Below are positions 22,690 through 33,875 of a stretch of 64,000 nucleotides of DNA, piece after piece (position 1 is the first letter of the stretch; each line of letters starts with the position of its first letter). Under the pieces are notes generated by a model. It searched no databases and was not told where the DNA came from. It worked only from the letters and a program-made list of their open reading frames with translations. This stretch comes from Nephrocerus scutellatus (Eukaryota; Arthropoda; Insecta; Diptera; Pipunculidae). The translations under genes and the position numbers were made by a program. The DNA is taken from positions 119,273,287-119,337,286 of the forward strand of contig OX352763.1 of NCBI GenBank assembly GCA_947095585.1, read 5' to 3'.

Positions 22690-22770
22690 TTTGACTCGCC
22701 GAAGTGTATGTACATCTCCAACAACAACACTTTCTGTAAAAATTTGGAAGTGATCGGGCCCCACTGTGTC
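22690..22770 (+). repeat. Dispersed repeat block (copy 2)
   Basis: Shares AAATTTGGAAGTGATCGGGC and the preceding ACAACACTTT block with 20,190-20,300. It is sandwiched between a Jockey 5' break and an RTE 3' end. Confidence 0.6.
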
Positions 22771-22772
22771 AT

Positions 22773-25075
22773 GGTGCTGGCCTCCCGCAAAAAGTCTCTC
22801 CACCGGTCCAGATTTTGAGTCAGTTTGGCATCCTTAAACTCTGTGCGTCCTGGTCTACGACATCCTTCCGGCCTCGCTGTCGTGTTCCATAAACCTACCG
22901 CAAAGAACGTTCCGAGCAGGATCCTCTTCGCTCATGCAAGCTAGGGGTCTCGCTCACCGGAGCCTAACGAGCTTAATTCTCTTCACGATATCGACATCGC
23001 GGCAACGCTCTTAGATCTCATCATTGTAGAGTCTCCGGAATCGTCCTTCCTCACATACGGGGCCAACAATTCTCCGTAAGACTTTCTCTCAAACGCAGCT
23101 AAGAGGTCAGAATGCTTTTTGCTAAGCACCCAAGTCTCGGATCCATATGTAAGTACTGGTATGACCATTGTCTTATATACTAGCAGCTTGGATGTTATGG
23201 TTAAGTTCCTGGATTTGAAGAGTCTTGACTGACAATAGTGAGCTCTGTTGGCTTTAAGCAACCGTGAGCGTATTTCTGGTTCCATGCTGTTATCGGATGC
23301 GACAGTTGCCCCGAGATAGTTAAAGGATTGCACGACTTTAAATTCGCGCTCCACTATTTTAGTTGAGGGACCAATGTTGGATATTCTATAGTCACAGAGG
23401 TGGCCAACATGTACTTTGTTTTGCTAAAATTTATGTGCAGCCCCAGATTTCGTGCCACCTGCTCGATCTGGATGAAAGCTTCCCGTACAGCGCTTGGGTT
23501 TCTACCAACGATGTCAATATCGTCTTCGTAAGCCAGTATCTGAATGGACTTTCTCTCGCCGTTATGTCAGAGTCTCGGATTACTTTCTCCAATGCCAGGT
23601 TGAAGAAAACGCAGGCCAGTCCATCCCCTTATCGGAGCCCGTTATAGTTGTTGAATGCTATTTTCACGGATATTTTTACTTGGATTATAACAATGGCCAT
23701 GGTCAACCTATAAGTCATGTCAGTTTATTTGAGATGCCGAATTCTCCAATGGCTTTATAAAGTTCTACTCTGGCTATGCTCTCATAGACGGCTTTAGAGT
23801 CTATTAAAAGATGTTGGAGTGAGTTTAGAAACTCTAGACATTTTTCCATCACCTGCTTAAGGGTGTAAATCTGATCAGTTGCTGATTTGTCTGGGATATG
23901 AAGCAACACTGGTATGGACCACTGAAGACTTTAGCGTATTGGGCTATCCTGTCCGGAAGGATAGAGGAGAAAATCTTAGACGCGGTACTCAACAACGTTA
24001 TACCACGATAATTGCTGTGGGTTGTGATATCTCTTTTTTTTATATGGGGCACAGGATGCCTCTCCGCCAGTCTTCTGGCATAGCTTCTTTCTCCCATAAC
24101 GAACTGCTTAGTGTAATGGTGGTACTCCTATTTTAATCAGTTCCGCTGGGATCCCATCTGACCCCGGGGCCTTATTATTTTTGAGCCGATTTATCGCTCT
24201 ACTAACTTCGTCTACGGTGGCGGATTGGTGGTCTTCGGTCATTGGTGGAGCCTCCATTTCGTCAGTTAGCTGGCCATTAAGCAACTCATGAAAGCCTCTT
24301 GTAGAACTTCCACGCCTGCTGCGGTCCTTGCTCTCTGTACTGTTCTAGTTCACGGATGAGATTCTTCTCGCAGGCTGCTTTCTTTCGCTGGTGAACTGTT
24401 TTTTTACATCTTTGAATGCCCGCGTCCTGTGAGATCGTTGCATTGCTCGGTACGCAACATTCTTACGTTCAGTCGCTAGCTTATATTTCTCACTGAACCA
24501 GTCGTTCCGATCTCTACGAAAACTGCCTAAGATGGAGTCAGCAGTACTGGTGACAGTATTCTTAAGGCGTGTCCATTTCTCTTTTACGCCCGACATCTCA
24601 GCCCCAGGACTTACTCTCCCTGCATTAAGGGCGAATCCTATCCCTTGAACGTAGTTGATTCTGGTCTCTTCGTTTCGAAGGGCAACCGTATTGACTCGAA
24701 TCTACGGATGCTGTCTTTCGTGATGATGCAATCCGCGCTCGGAGCACTATACCAACAATATAGTGGTGCTGGGTACGTTCGTACCCTCATCAGGTTCGAG
24801 TTGTGCCGTCGGTCTATCAACACGTGGACCTGGTTGAGAGCTGCTATATCAGGAGATACCCAGGTGGCTTTGTGGATATCTCGTAACGACCAATTTGTTA
24901 CTTGCTGCCATCTCTATGACTCTTTGTCCATTGTCATTACTGTTATCGTGTAAGCATGGGTGCCAATGTACTGCCAATGCATTTTTCGGATTTAAGAGCG
25001 AGAGTTTTGTCAGGTAATGAGTGAAAGAGAAGCCAGCTTTCATCTGCCGGCTTGCATCCACGCAATAGATATTGC
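22773..25075 (-). mobile_element. RTE family A LINE, longest copy
   Basis: From right to left: an endonuclease C-terminal part (NGQRVIEMAASNKLVVTRYP near 24,880-24,970); the linker (ADSILGSFRRDRNDWFSEKY, 24,345-24,596); RT fingers (THSNYRGITLLSTASKIFSS, 23,849-24,097); a broken palm; and the thumb/C-terminus (SFNYLGATVASDNSMEPEIR..VLTYGSETWVLSKKH, 22,983-23,354). The non-coding 3' part runs to 22,773. Order and motifs fit the RTE clade. There are many stops and indels, and the N-terminal endonuclease is truncated. The downstream simple tail seen in other copies is lost. Confidence 0.88.
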
Positions 25076-26620
25076 AGCTTTACCTTGAACTTCTCGACAT
25101 CCACCTAATTTACATCTAAAGCTACACCAGATACGCACTTAGAAACAGCAATATTCGTCTCCTCTTCTGATGATAAAAATTAATAATATCTATTTTTGCT
25201 TTAATAGACAGGATATTTTTGTGTTTGTGCCATTAAATGACTCTGAGATAATTAAACGAATTTTAAAAAACACAATTCACACAAGCCAAGCAAAATGAAC
25301 AAAAAAGCCCACCTCATCTACTCAACACATATGGCATGAATGTGGGGGTATTTGTGTTAATAGAGGGGAATCACAAATTTCGTTGTCGTATTAATAGGGG
25401 AACTACAAATTTTATACAATTATTGCTTGAGATTTTTAATAATTCTGTCCGTTTATGAGAGATATTTGTATCAAAATGTTATGGAATATAGTGTCCGCGT
25501 CCAGTTTTCAAGCGTCCGGCTATAGGAATTATTTTTGTATAAAAAAATTAATGAAACGGGTTGTGTCGAGGAAATTTGTCCGGCTGTGGGGACTGTCCGT
25601 AATGGAGAACACAATACAGATAAATTGTATGCTAATATAAGGAAGTAAGAGAATACTTTTGTGTTAAAAAATTAAATATATGTTTATGTAAAGTATGTAC
25701 ATATCACAGGTACAGATACAGATCCTCTTTTCTACGCGAGCCTTTAGAAAACGTCTCAAATAATCGTCCGAGACGTTTTGGAGTTTCGTTTACGTTTATG
25801 AAAAAAGCTCTAGCAAGACAGCGATAAAACCAAACATGCAGGTAGGAGGTAGCCAGGTACCAAAAAAAGGGATAAAAATCTGCTTTATGCTTTAGCATAC
25901 TTTTGCTTACAACAGTCGCTGCATGTGCGAAACAATTAACTTTTGTGAATCGTCACGATATACCTACAGACCACCACAGCAGCCTGTACAACCACACAAA
26001 CCCTACTATGCAGGAACAATGAGTTGCCGTCATAATGATAACAATGTTAATATAAAATAAAAGAGAAGGGGTATAACACTATAGCGTAATACTCACAGAG
26101 CATGGACAGTCTCGAGGGGTGCCAGCATAACTTTCGTATAAGTACTTCTCGCTGGTATGTATTTGCACAATAAATGGTGCAACGCATGCATGTATTCTGT
26201 TTTATGCTAAATGCCTGACTGAGTAGTTGCAGGTTGCTGCAGAGCGAGCACCACTTCCGTGGAGCACACAGTTCAGGGATTCTTTCAGTCTGCGCAATGA
26301 AAAATACGGTTATTGTCCTTTTGTGTGTGCATAGGTAGGTACGACGAGTAGGTACTTCATGTTCCAAAACTGCAAATAAAAGCAAAAAATATTCATGAAA
26401 ATAATGTCTAGCTAATTTAATTTAATGTAGGTAACATTTTTATAGACTCGAGATAAGAATCTCTGCTAATGGGATTGCAAAGAGAAGAGACAATATCCGG
26501 TTGGCCTATAATCACCATTCACTAATATAGACTGCTACAGGTGTTCTGTTCAATCTGTTCATATATGTAAGCTAAGTGTGGAAGGATCAACAACAACATA
26601 TTCTTAATCTTGTACTAAAT
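25076..26620. other. No gene recognised
   Basis: AT-rich DNA with no convincing reading frame, exon or transposon motif. Confidence 0.5.
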
Positions 26621-26624
26621 GCAA

Positions 26625-26720
26625 TGAAAAAGGATCTTTTGGGCGTCTTTTGGGGGTCTTCTGAGAGTTGTTTAGTGGTCTTTTAAGAGTCTTGTATGGG
26701 GTTCCTTTGCGGTCATTGGA
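26625..26720. repeat. Short relative of the 144-bp tandem repeat
   Basis: The stretch GGATCTTTTGGGCGTCTTTT followed by GGGGGTCTTCTGAGAG, and later CTTTTAAGAGTC and GGTTCCTTTGCGGTC, has the same sub-repeat language as the array at 1-1,137. It is about 90 bases long and more diverged. Confidence 0.6.
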
Positions 26721-26754
26721 GGATTTTTTTCTTCTTTGCCAATGGCAGCCATGT

Positions 26755-26830
26755 TGAATCAAACCGGATTCGCGGATGCTGTCTTTCTTGATGATGCAAT
26801 CCGCTCTTGCATGACAGCTGTCTCTTACCA
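26755..26830 (-). mobile_element. RTE family A LINE, tiny endonuclease fragment
   Basis: CGGATGCTGTCTTTCTTGAT and the following ATGCAATCCGC match 24,705-24,735 of the long RTE copy with few differences. No longer alignment is seen. Confidence 0.55.
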
Positions 26831-27065
26831 TTTACTCCAGTGTATAATCTGCTTCGAACGGACTTGCCCAGAAGGACCTTATTGCTCATAGATGGTATAC
26901 TTTTTGAGATATTTGCGAAAAACCGAAAAACTGTCCAAGTAAACTGCTACTTTCGGTTGCACGATTTCCATCAAAATCAACTGGGACCTCCATATTTATG
27001 TAAAAAGCTTAAATATAAATTTTCAGCCCCATCAATTTAGCCGTCTGGGGTGTAGACTGGACACA

Positions 27066-27676
27066 TCATTCACAGAGTGGGACGAACACGGCTTTCCTAG
27101 CTTTCTCCGTTAAGGATGCTCTTTGAGTTATTCCAATTTAGCGGTCCTCTCTTCGAGAGTAAACCGTAAGCCCCCGCGTTGCATCGCCAGAACGAGCTGG
27201 ATCCTTGAACACAGTTGTCCTCAGACCGGTCAACCTTACGGTCAAACCTGGTCTGTGGGCACAGACAGCTACCGCGGTACCAACGCGACCTTGGTGCAGT
27301 CTGCCATCAAGGGACTTAGTTCGCTCAGTATGAGTGCCTGGGCTAATTAAAAGCCAACCCTGGCAGCACATCGTCCGGAACCTCAAACCCCATCATTTGA
27401 CACTAGGATTACACTTTATCCTAGGCCGCCTGAAAGAAACTGATAGAAACTATCCCAGGCCCTTCCTTCTGTCCGATTGTGTTCGAAATGAGCTGCTAAA
27501 TACGAAGAGTCGCCCATTAGGTTCTTCTAAGTATCTTCTGGCCCAATTCGGGTCGCAAAGTACGAAGACATTGCCCATAAACAGCATACTGCAAGTACCC
27601 GCAGCCCTTATTAATATCCAGTGGCTTTATCAGCACCCCAACCATGTATAGGTTAAGATGCAATCACCCACGAGGA
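27066..27676 (-). mobile_element. Unclassified 611-bp insertion with perfect 15-bp target duplication (copy 1)
   Basis: TGTAGACTGGACACA occurs at 27,051-27,065 and again at 27,677-27,691, exactly flanking the insert. The interior shares ordered blocks, on the opposite strand, with 35,645-36,435. Examples are GGGTCGCAAAGTACGAAGAC, GATAGAAACTATCCCAGGC and ACCAACGCGACCTTGGTG. It has no open frame of note, no A-rich or simple tail and no inverted ends that I can see. The long target duplication suggests a LINE-type insertion mechanism. Orientation is set relative to copy 2 and is otherwise arbitrary. Confidence 0.75.
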
Positions 27677-27691
27677 TGTAGACTGGACACA

Positions 27692-29475
27692 GACAGACAT
27701 ACTCGCAGACTGGCAGATTAGTTTTCGTTTTTTCTGACTCAGAAACGGAAATTGGTAAATCTGCAAAAATCGCATCGCGAGTTCGAAAATTTTCATTTTC
27801 CGTCTAAAAGAAAAGTAAAGTGCCATTTAATCCATTTAATGAGTTTGATTGTTCTATAGTAAAGTTTTGAGGATCTAATCGGACTTTTTAACAACAAAAC
27901 ATAATTGGACTGACTAGAAGGCTTTTTTCTAATAATACGAGTAATAATACTCTTCAAAGATCTATCTTACCAATTTACAGATATAACATCTGTGACCGCT
28001 TCCACTGAGGGAGGCCGAAAAGACAATTCTACAATTGTGAAATCGCAATCGCACAGACTAAAGAATTCTACCATCTACCGCTCAATATGAGCGGTTAATG
28101 GACAAAGCAATTACTCGCTTGCCTATCCGTATGTCCATTTGCATGATTGATTACACTCAGTACATTGGCTCAGTTAACGAAAACTATCGTTTTGAATTGC
28201 AAGTGTTTGTTAGCTTATATCCTCGAAAGGTCATACATGCAATGCATTGGTAAGGATTCCACGAACGAGAACATAGTCCTTTGCATGCGCAAAGTGATCA
28301 ATCAATTGGGTGAATATTGAACGCAGATAGATTCAATGGTGAATTGGGATAATAATGCCTTTGCATATTCATTCAAGAAAGTATCGAAAAACTATAATTA
28401 TAACCGCCTCAAGGCTGTATAGGTCGCATTTTTCAAATTCCCATTAGTGGGGGAAATACTATGAAACACAGTGTCCAATGTGTTCCATACAATGCAGTAG
28501 ACAAATTCGAGTTCGCGGGATTATTATGTGGTTTGCGAATTCCTTGCTAAATTAATGTCCTGGAATTAACCCAAAAATCGTTGTTGCAACATAAAGCTTC
28601 ATATTGACCTGGAACTGGAAAGGGGTTTTAAGCTACATAGTGCAGCGTAAGCAAATAATGCAACATGTCAGCGTATAGTGCAATAAATTCAAGGATATTA
28701 ATATGATGTACATTTATGCGCGTTTTACGAAATTCTGAATCATTTTCGATCCCTTTACAAAATTTCGCAGCAAAATGAAACTTTATGTGCAGAGCAGAAA
28801 ATTATGACCATCCTGCGAAGCACAGTTAAACAAACTATGCATAACTCAATTTAATGGGCTCTAAAATACGGCTGCAGTGTACACGGTTGTTCGAAGAGGA
28901 AGGACGTTGGCATCGCACCGCACCACTCACCCCACATACCTTTTAAAACTTTAGTGCAGTGAATTATTTTTTAATTTAAAAAGTACTTTTGGGAACATGC
29001 ATATACTAGTCGTACATGCTACGTACAAAGAATGTTGCATCGTGTGTGATTTTATTTTCAAGCCACCACTCCAACACCCACAGCCAATAGAACTCGTCGT
29101 GTGAGCTGAAAAATTGCAACACAGCACAATGGCGCAATTATTTGCCAGTCACGCTACGATAATTGTGTGCTGCTTTTTGTTTGATGCCAGGAATTCATAA
29201 AACTCTGTCTTCCTATTTAGCGTTCAGTAACCCCGTGAAGTTCGAAAATCCCAAAATTGGCCAATTGTCGAATTGAGTTGAGTTGATTTGCTTAACTCCC
29301 AGCTAAGCTGTTCGCCTGGGGTTTTGTTATTAGTTCTCGTTGAGATACTTTAATTTTTTTATGGTATGTGGTATAGAACGATAATTTAGTTAGTTACACG
29401 TCAAAATATTGTAAAAAAAAAGTTGTCAGCAGGGTGCAAATTTGAGTGACTTTATAAGAACGAGGGTGGTTTGAC
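27692..29475. other. No gene recognised
   Basis: AT-rich DNA without coding or repeat structure that I could identify. Confidence 0.5.
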
Positions 29476-29479
29476 AAGT

Positions 29480-29985
29480 CAGTGACTTTTTTCGACAAAA
29501 AAATTATTTCTCAACATAGTGTTCTCGATACATTAAGTCCAGCGTTTTTACGATTTTTTTATTCCTTCCAAATAATAGGTTTTCTCAAGGCCCCCGAAAT
29601 TGGCGTTTGTTTCAGTGATGAACTCTTCGTTAGATCCAAATCTAATACCGCCCAGCCATTTCTTTAGGTTAGGAAACAGGAAATAGTCTCAGTGTGGATA
29701 AATCTGGAGAATATACTGGATAGGGTAGCAGTTCGTTGCCTAATTTATGGATTTTTGCAGTGGTAACTACACACGTGTTTTTTTAATTCGTGAAATGCGG
29801 TCGCGTTTGCTTTAAATCAATATCGAATCTGTCCAAAAGCTCGGTATAATATTCGCCGGTGATCGTGTGGCCATGACCTTGGTGGCCGACGAAAGTGAAA
29901 GTTCTCCTAGAGAAACACACTGTATTGATTCTTCCTTCGTCTCTGGTGTGTTGTGATGGATCCATGTTTCTTTCACGGTTACGAA
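29480..29985 (-). pseudogene. mariner transposase, C-terminal relic
   Basis: On the minus strand, HTITGEYYTELLDRFDIDLK (29,783-29,965) is followed by VYSPDLSTLRLF near 29,670-29,700, matching the mariner segments YLEKGKTITGEYYAALLD and YSPDLAPSDY. The catalytic Asp of the APSD motif is replaced (STLR), and stops interrupt the frame. Only about the last third of the protein remains. It is a different copy from that at 17.9 kb. Confidence 0.75.
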
Positions 29986-29989
29986 ACGG

Positions 29990-30602
29990 ACAAACCCTCC
30001 GTCAGTGTATTATCGCCTGTAGGCTCGTCTGACCATTGTGTTGTATCAGCTAATTTCTCGCTGTCAAACCACACAGTTAAAGAGAAAACTCCAAAAAAAA
30101 CAGTATGGTAATACGAGAAAGCCGATTGGGACGGCCTTAACAACTTCTTTGGAAGTACTAAATGGTCGCTATTGTTTCGCGATAGCAACGTGGATGTCGC
30201 CGCTGATGCAATCACAAACATCATTCTTATTGGTATGAGAAAGTTGATCCCTTTCAGGTATAAGTCTATCAAACCAAAGGATGATGGATGATACGACTCG
30301 AGCTGTAGAGAGGCTTCTAAGAATAGAGAGAGAGGTACCCTACAGAGGAAAACCGAACAAATTTTAAACGAGCCAGAAACGATTGCAACGCCTACCTTAG
30401 ACGATCCAAATTCGACTATGACCAGAAACTGAGGCAAAAAATACTACAATGTCCCAAAGGTGGTCATTCGCGAAAAGAATCAAACATACAGCCTCGTCGT
30501 CCATTCCAACGCTCATTTGTAATGACACTCTAGTTGTCTGTTGTCTCTAAAGACAAAGCCAATCTGTTTGCTGCACATTTTGCAGCTAGCTCCACGCTTC
30601 CA
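29990..30602 (+). mobile_element. Jockey-type (BS-like) LINE, endonuclease-end fragment
   Basis: LSPVGSSDHCVVSANFSLSN near 30,009-30,068 contains the SDH motif that closes the AP-endonuclease domain. EKADWDGLNNFFGSTKWSLL follows, and a distal part near 30,490-30,560 (SSSIPTLICNDT) matches SSSIPTLIYNDT of the Jockey copy at 22.6 kb. It ends abruptly where RTE family B sequence starts. It probably belongs to the same family as the 20.8 and 60.4 kb copies, but supplies the part those copies lack. Confidence 0.75.
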
Positions 30603-31500
30603 TAAGGTGATGATCCCGTACCATACCCATGTCGGCTCCTCGTCTGTTTCGGACGTCTAAAAGACAGCTCCTAAAACGTCGGCTGATCGCACATGGTAGA
30701 TTTGGTTGGATGATGATTGCCTGTCAGTTGACACCCTTACAATGCCTAGTATTTCTTCTACAAACAATTTCCGTTAACATGGGTCAGGGTGCACCAAAGT
30801 AAGCTTTTTCTTATATCCCTTATATCCCCGATAAACCTTTGGCCAAGTCTTATGCTTAAACATGGTGCCTTCTATGACAAGGTTGTTGGTGTTGCAGAAA
30901 TCAACAAATCTTTCACCATTGTCATTTCGTTCGCCGAGGCCGTGCTTCCCAATCACATGTCTGAGTCCTTCATTGTCGTTGCCTATCTTGGCATTCAAGT
31001 CACCCATCACGATGACGATATCTCCGTTCGACGTTGCGTTTAATACAGCGCTTAGTTGATTCTAGAAGTTGTCTTTTTCTTCCTCAGTCGAAGGATTCGT
31101 TGGGCGTAGCACTGTATGATCGTGACGCGCCGTACTCTATTCCGAAATCTGGCCGATAAGATCCTATCACTATGCGGGTGCCAGGAAATTAGGCCTCTAC
31201 GTGCTGTTGGCGTTAGCAGCAGACCCACTCCAGATTCACGGGGACTGCCGGAGGGTTTGCCGGAATAGATTAGCACAGTGTTACAAGTTGGGGATTGGTA
31301 CTCTCCCGCGTCGAACCATCTTCACTTCCTTCCAGTGTGTTCAAATTATATCGAAATAACTCACGTTCCAGTTGAAGAAATCTGGCATTTTGAGGTCCTT
31401 CACTCCCTGAGTCAAGGAGCGTCCTCACATTCCAGAAACCAATCTTAGTCCGGGTACAATAGCCAAAAGTCGTCATTATTCGATCATTACTTATCGGAAG
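30603..31500 (-). mobile_element. RTE family B LINE, endonuclease fragment
   Basis: Read right to left. IGFWNVRTLLDSGSEGPQNA near 31,400-31,450 is the start of the endonuclease, and GVGLLLTPTARRGLISWHPH (31,052-31,276) is its middle. GDLNAKIGNDNEGLRHVIGK (30,774-31,010) holds the GDLN catalytic motif. The DNA aligns with 52,260-52,900 and retains the 30,774-31,010 part that the other copy has lost. Sequence from 31,500 to about 31,740 may be its 5' leader. Confidence 0.82.
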
Positions 31501-31740
31501 CGTTGTTCAGTTCAGTTCAGCGGGCATTTTTCGGTACCGCAGGGTGCTAGCCCACGTTACTTAGACTAGAAACGCTAGACGGTTCGCACTTGCAGTTTTA
31601 GCCTACATATATAGAGATTTATACACATAGTTGCCCGGGGACCACCACGAGGAGGTGGAGCAAGCACTACTTGTTGCGCTACTGGCCCAAACCAAGTTTT
31701 GAGCAGTCAGTAGTTTCCCGATCAATCGCAATGCAGATTG

Positions 31741-32698
31741 GAGTAAGCAGCACGAAAATGAATTTTCATTATGAAAATATATTCTTCCTATATGATCATC
31801 TGTTTTCTTAAATAAATAGTTGTGACTTTTGCGATTGGTTTGTGTCGTTAATATTAGTGGTAGTTTTTATAATTTCGACCGCTACGGGCGCTAAATTTCT
31901 AGTTGCGCCTTAAGTTTCGGACAGGACGTGGATTTTGGTGTTTGTTGGAAGGAAATTTATCTTTTTTTTTTGTGACAAAACACGATGCAAAGTTTTTGCG
32001 CTTTCCTATTTATTTCCCTGTCAAAATTTCAGCAATTTTTTTAATTCCACTTCATTTGAAATTTATTATTCAATTTATAGTTTACATGAAATACTCGTCA
32101 CCCAAGCACACGAGCAAAAAACAATGGCACTCTTGCCGGAGCTTTAAATAATCCTTAAATTTATGTCATCCAAAGGAGTTACGCCCAAAAAGAATTCTGT
32201 TATTAAAAACAAACGTAAAACGTAAAAAATCTAATAAACATTTTGTTTTTTATAAGAACCGTAGGCAAAAAAACCAAAACAACATCACGTTAAAGCTTTA
32301 AATATGAATTTTCATCCATGGATTAATTACAGAGAATAAAAATTCTCCTGTCGCAGTACTAAAAAATGTTATTACGGCGGTAAAAGATGAACGTAAAAAA
32401 TGATACCCATCATTTTCATGGAGTGTTTTACCTCAAGCGCGTTGTTGTGATACAAAACTGTGAGGGTAATGGAAGTTGATGAAATGATGAAAAAATGGCA
32501 CAAAAAACATTTTATTTGAAATGAAAAAAAAATCACCTTCTTCTGTACTCTCGTACAATGCAAATAAAGTTGGATTTGTGAAGAAGTTTGAGGAGAATGT
32601 GGCGAAATACTTGTCCAGTTGTGATTCGATTCGAAAATAATGTAACTTCAATTTAACTTTTAACTGAAAGCACGTAACTTTCAACAACAGTATACTGT
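31741..32698. other. No gene recognised
   Basis: Very AT-rich, with poly-A and poly-T runs. The reading frames here look like chance. Confidence 0.5.
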
Positions 32699-32712
32699 AT
32701 ACTGGATCGTAT

Positions 32713-33875
32713 CATCATATTTGGCTCTACAACCGGGGTCCGCTCCTGGCCTCCCGCAAAAAGTCTCTCTCAACTGGTCCCGATTTCGAGCCGATGTCAT
32801 CCAGTTTGGCATCCCTAAACTCTGGGCGTCCTGGTCTACGCCATCCTTTACGCGTAGGCTTGGCTGGCCTCGGTGTCGTTTTCCATTAATCCTACCGCAA
32901 AGGACTTTCCGAGCAGATCCTCTTCGCTCATGCGAGCTAGGTGTCCTGCCCTCCGAAGCCTACCGAGTCGACATCGCGGCAACGCTCTTAGATCTCATCA
33001 TTGTAGAGTCTCCAGAATCGTCCTTCCTCACATACGGGGCCAACAATTCTCCGTAAGACTTTCTCTCAAACGCAGCTAAGAGGTCAGAATGGTTTTTGCT
33101 AAGCACCCAAGTCTCGGATCCATATGTTAGTACATACTGGTATTATCATTGTCTTATATACCAGCAGCTTGGATGTTATGGTTAAGTTCCTGGATTTGAA
33201 GAGCCTTGACAGACTATAGTAGGCTTTGTTGGCTTTAAGCAACCGTGCGCGTATTTCTGGTTCCATGTTGTTATCGGCTGCTACAGTTGACCCGAGATAG
33301 TTAAAGGATTGCACGACTTTAAATTCGCGCTCCACTATTTTAGTTGAGGGACCAATGTTGGATCATCTACTCGCAGACGTGGCCACCATGTACTTTGCTT
33401 TGCTCTCATTTATGTGCAGCCACAGATTTTGTGCCGCCTGCTCTATCTGGATGAAAGCTTCCTGTACAGCTCTGCGGTTTCTACCAACGATGTCAATATC
33501 GTCTGCGTAAGCTAGTAGCTGAATAGACTTATAGATGATTGTTCCTCTCGCCGTTACGTCAGAGTTCTGGATCACGCCAGGTTGAAGAGGACGCAGGCCA
33601 GTCCATCTCCTTGTCGGAGCCCGTATAGGGGCTTGATAGTGATCCGGATATTTTTATTTGGCTTATAACATTGGTCATGGTCAACCTACATAGTCGTGTC
33701 AGTTTATTTGGGATGCCGATTTCTCTCATGGCTTTATAAAGTTCTACTCTGGCTATGCTATCATAGGCGGCTTTAAAGTCTTTGAAAAGATGGTGTTGTT
33801 AGTTTTGAAACTCTAGACATTTTTCCATCACCTGCCTTAGGGCGTAAATCTGATCAGAGTGTTGATAAATTGTTG
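32713..33875 (-). mobile_element. RTE family A LINE, 5'-truncated copy with 14-bp target duplication
   Basis: ATACTGGATCGTAT flanks the insert at 32,699-32,712 and 33,876-33,889. The 3' simple tail (CATCAT on the plus strand) sits directly after the left duplicate, as expected for a minus-strand LINE. Coding remains include LLAYADDIDIVGRNRRAVQE (33,363-33,575, with the catalytic YADD) and SFNYLGSTVAADNNMEPEIR (33,099-33,335). The insertion point lies just upstream of a Jockey-type Gag relic, so this RTE jumped into an already resident LINE or its flank. Confidence 0.9.
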
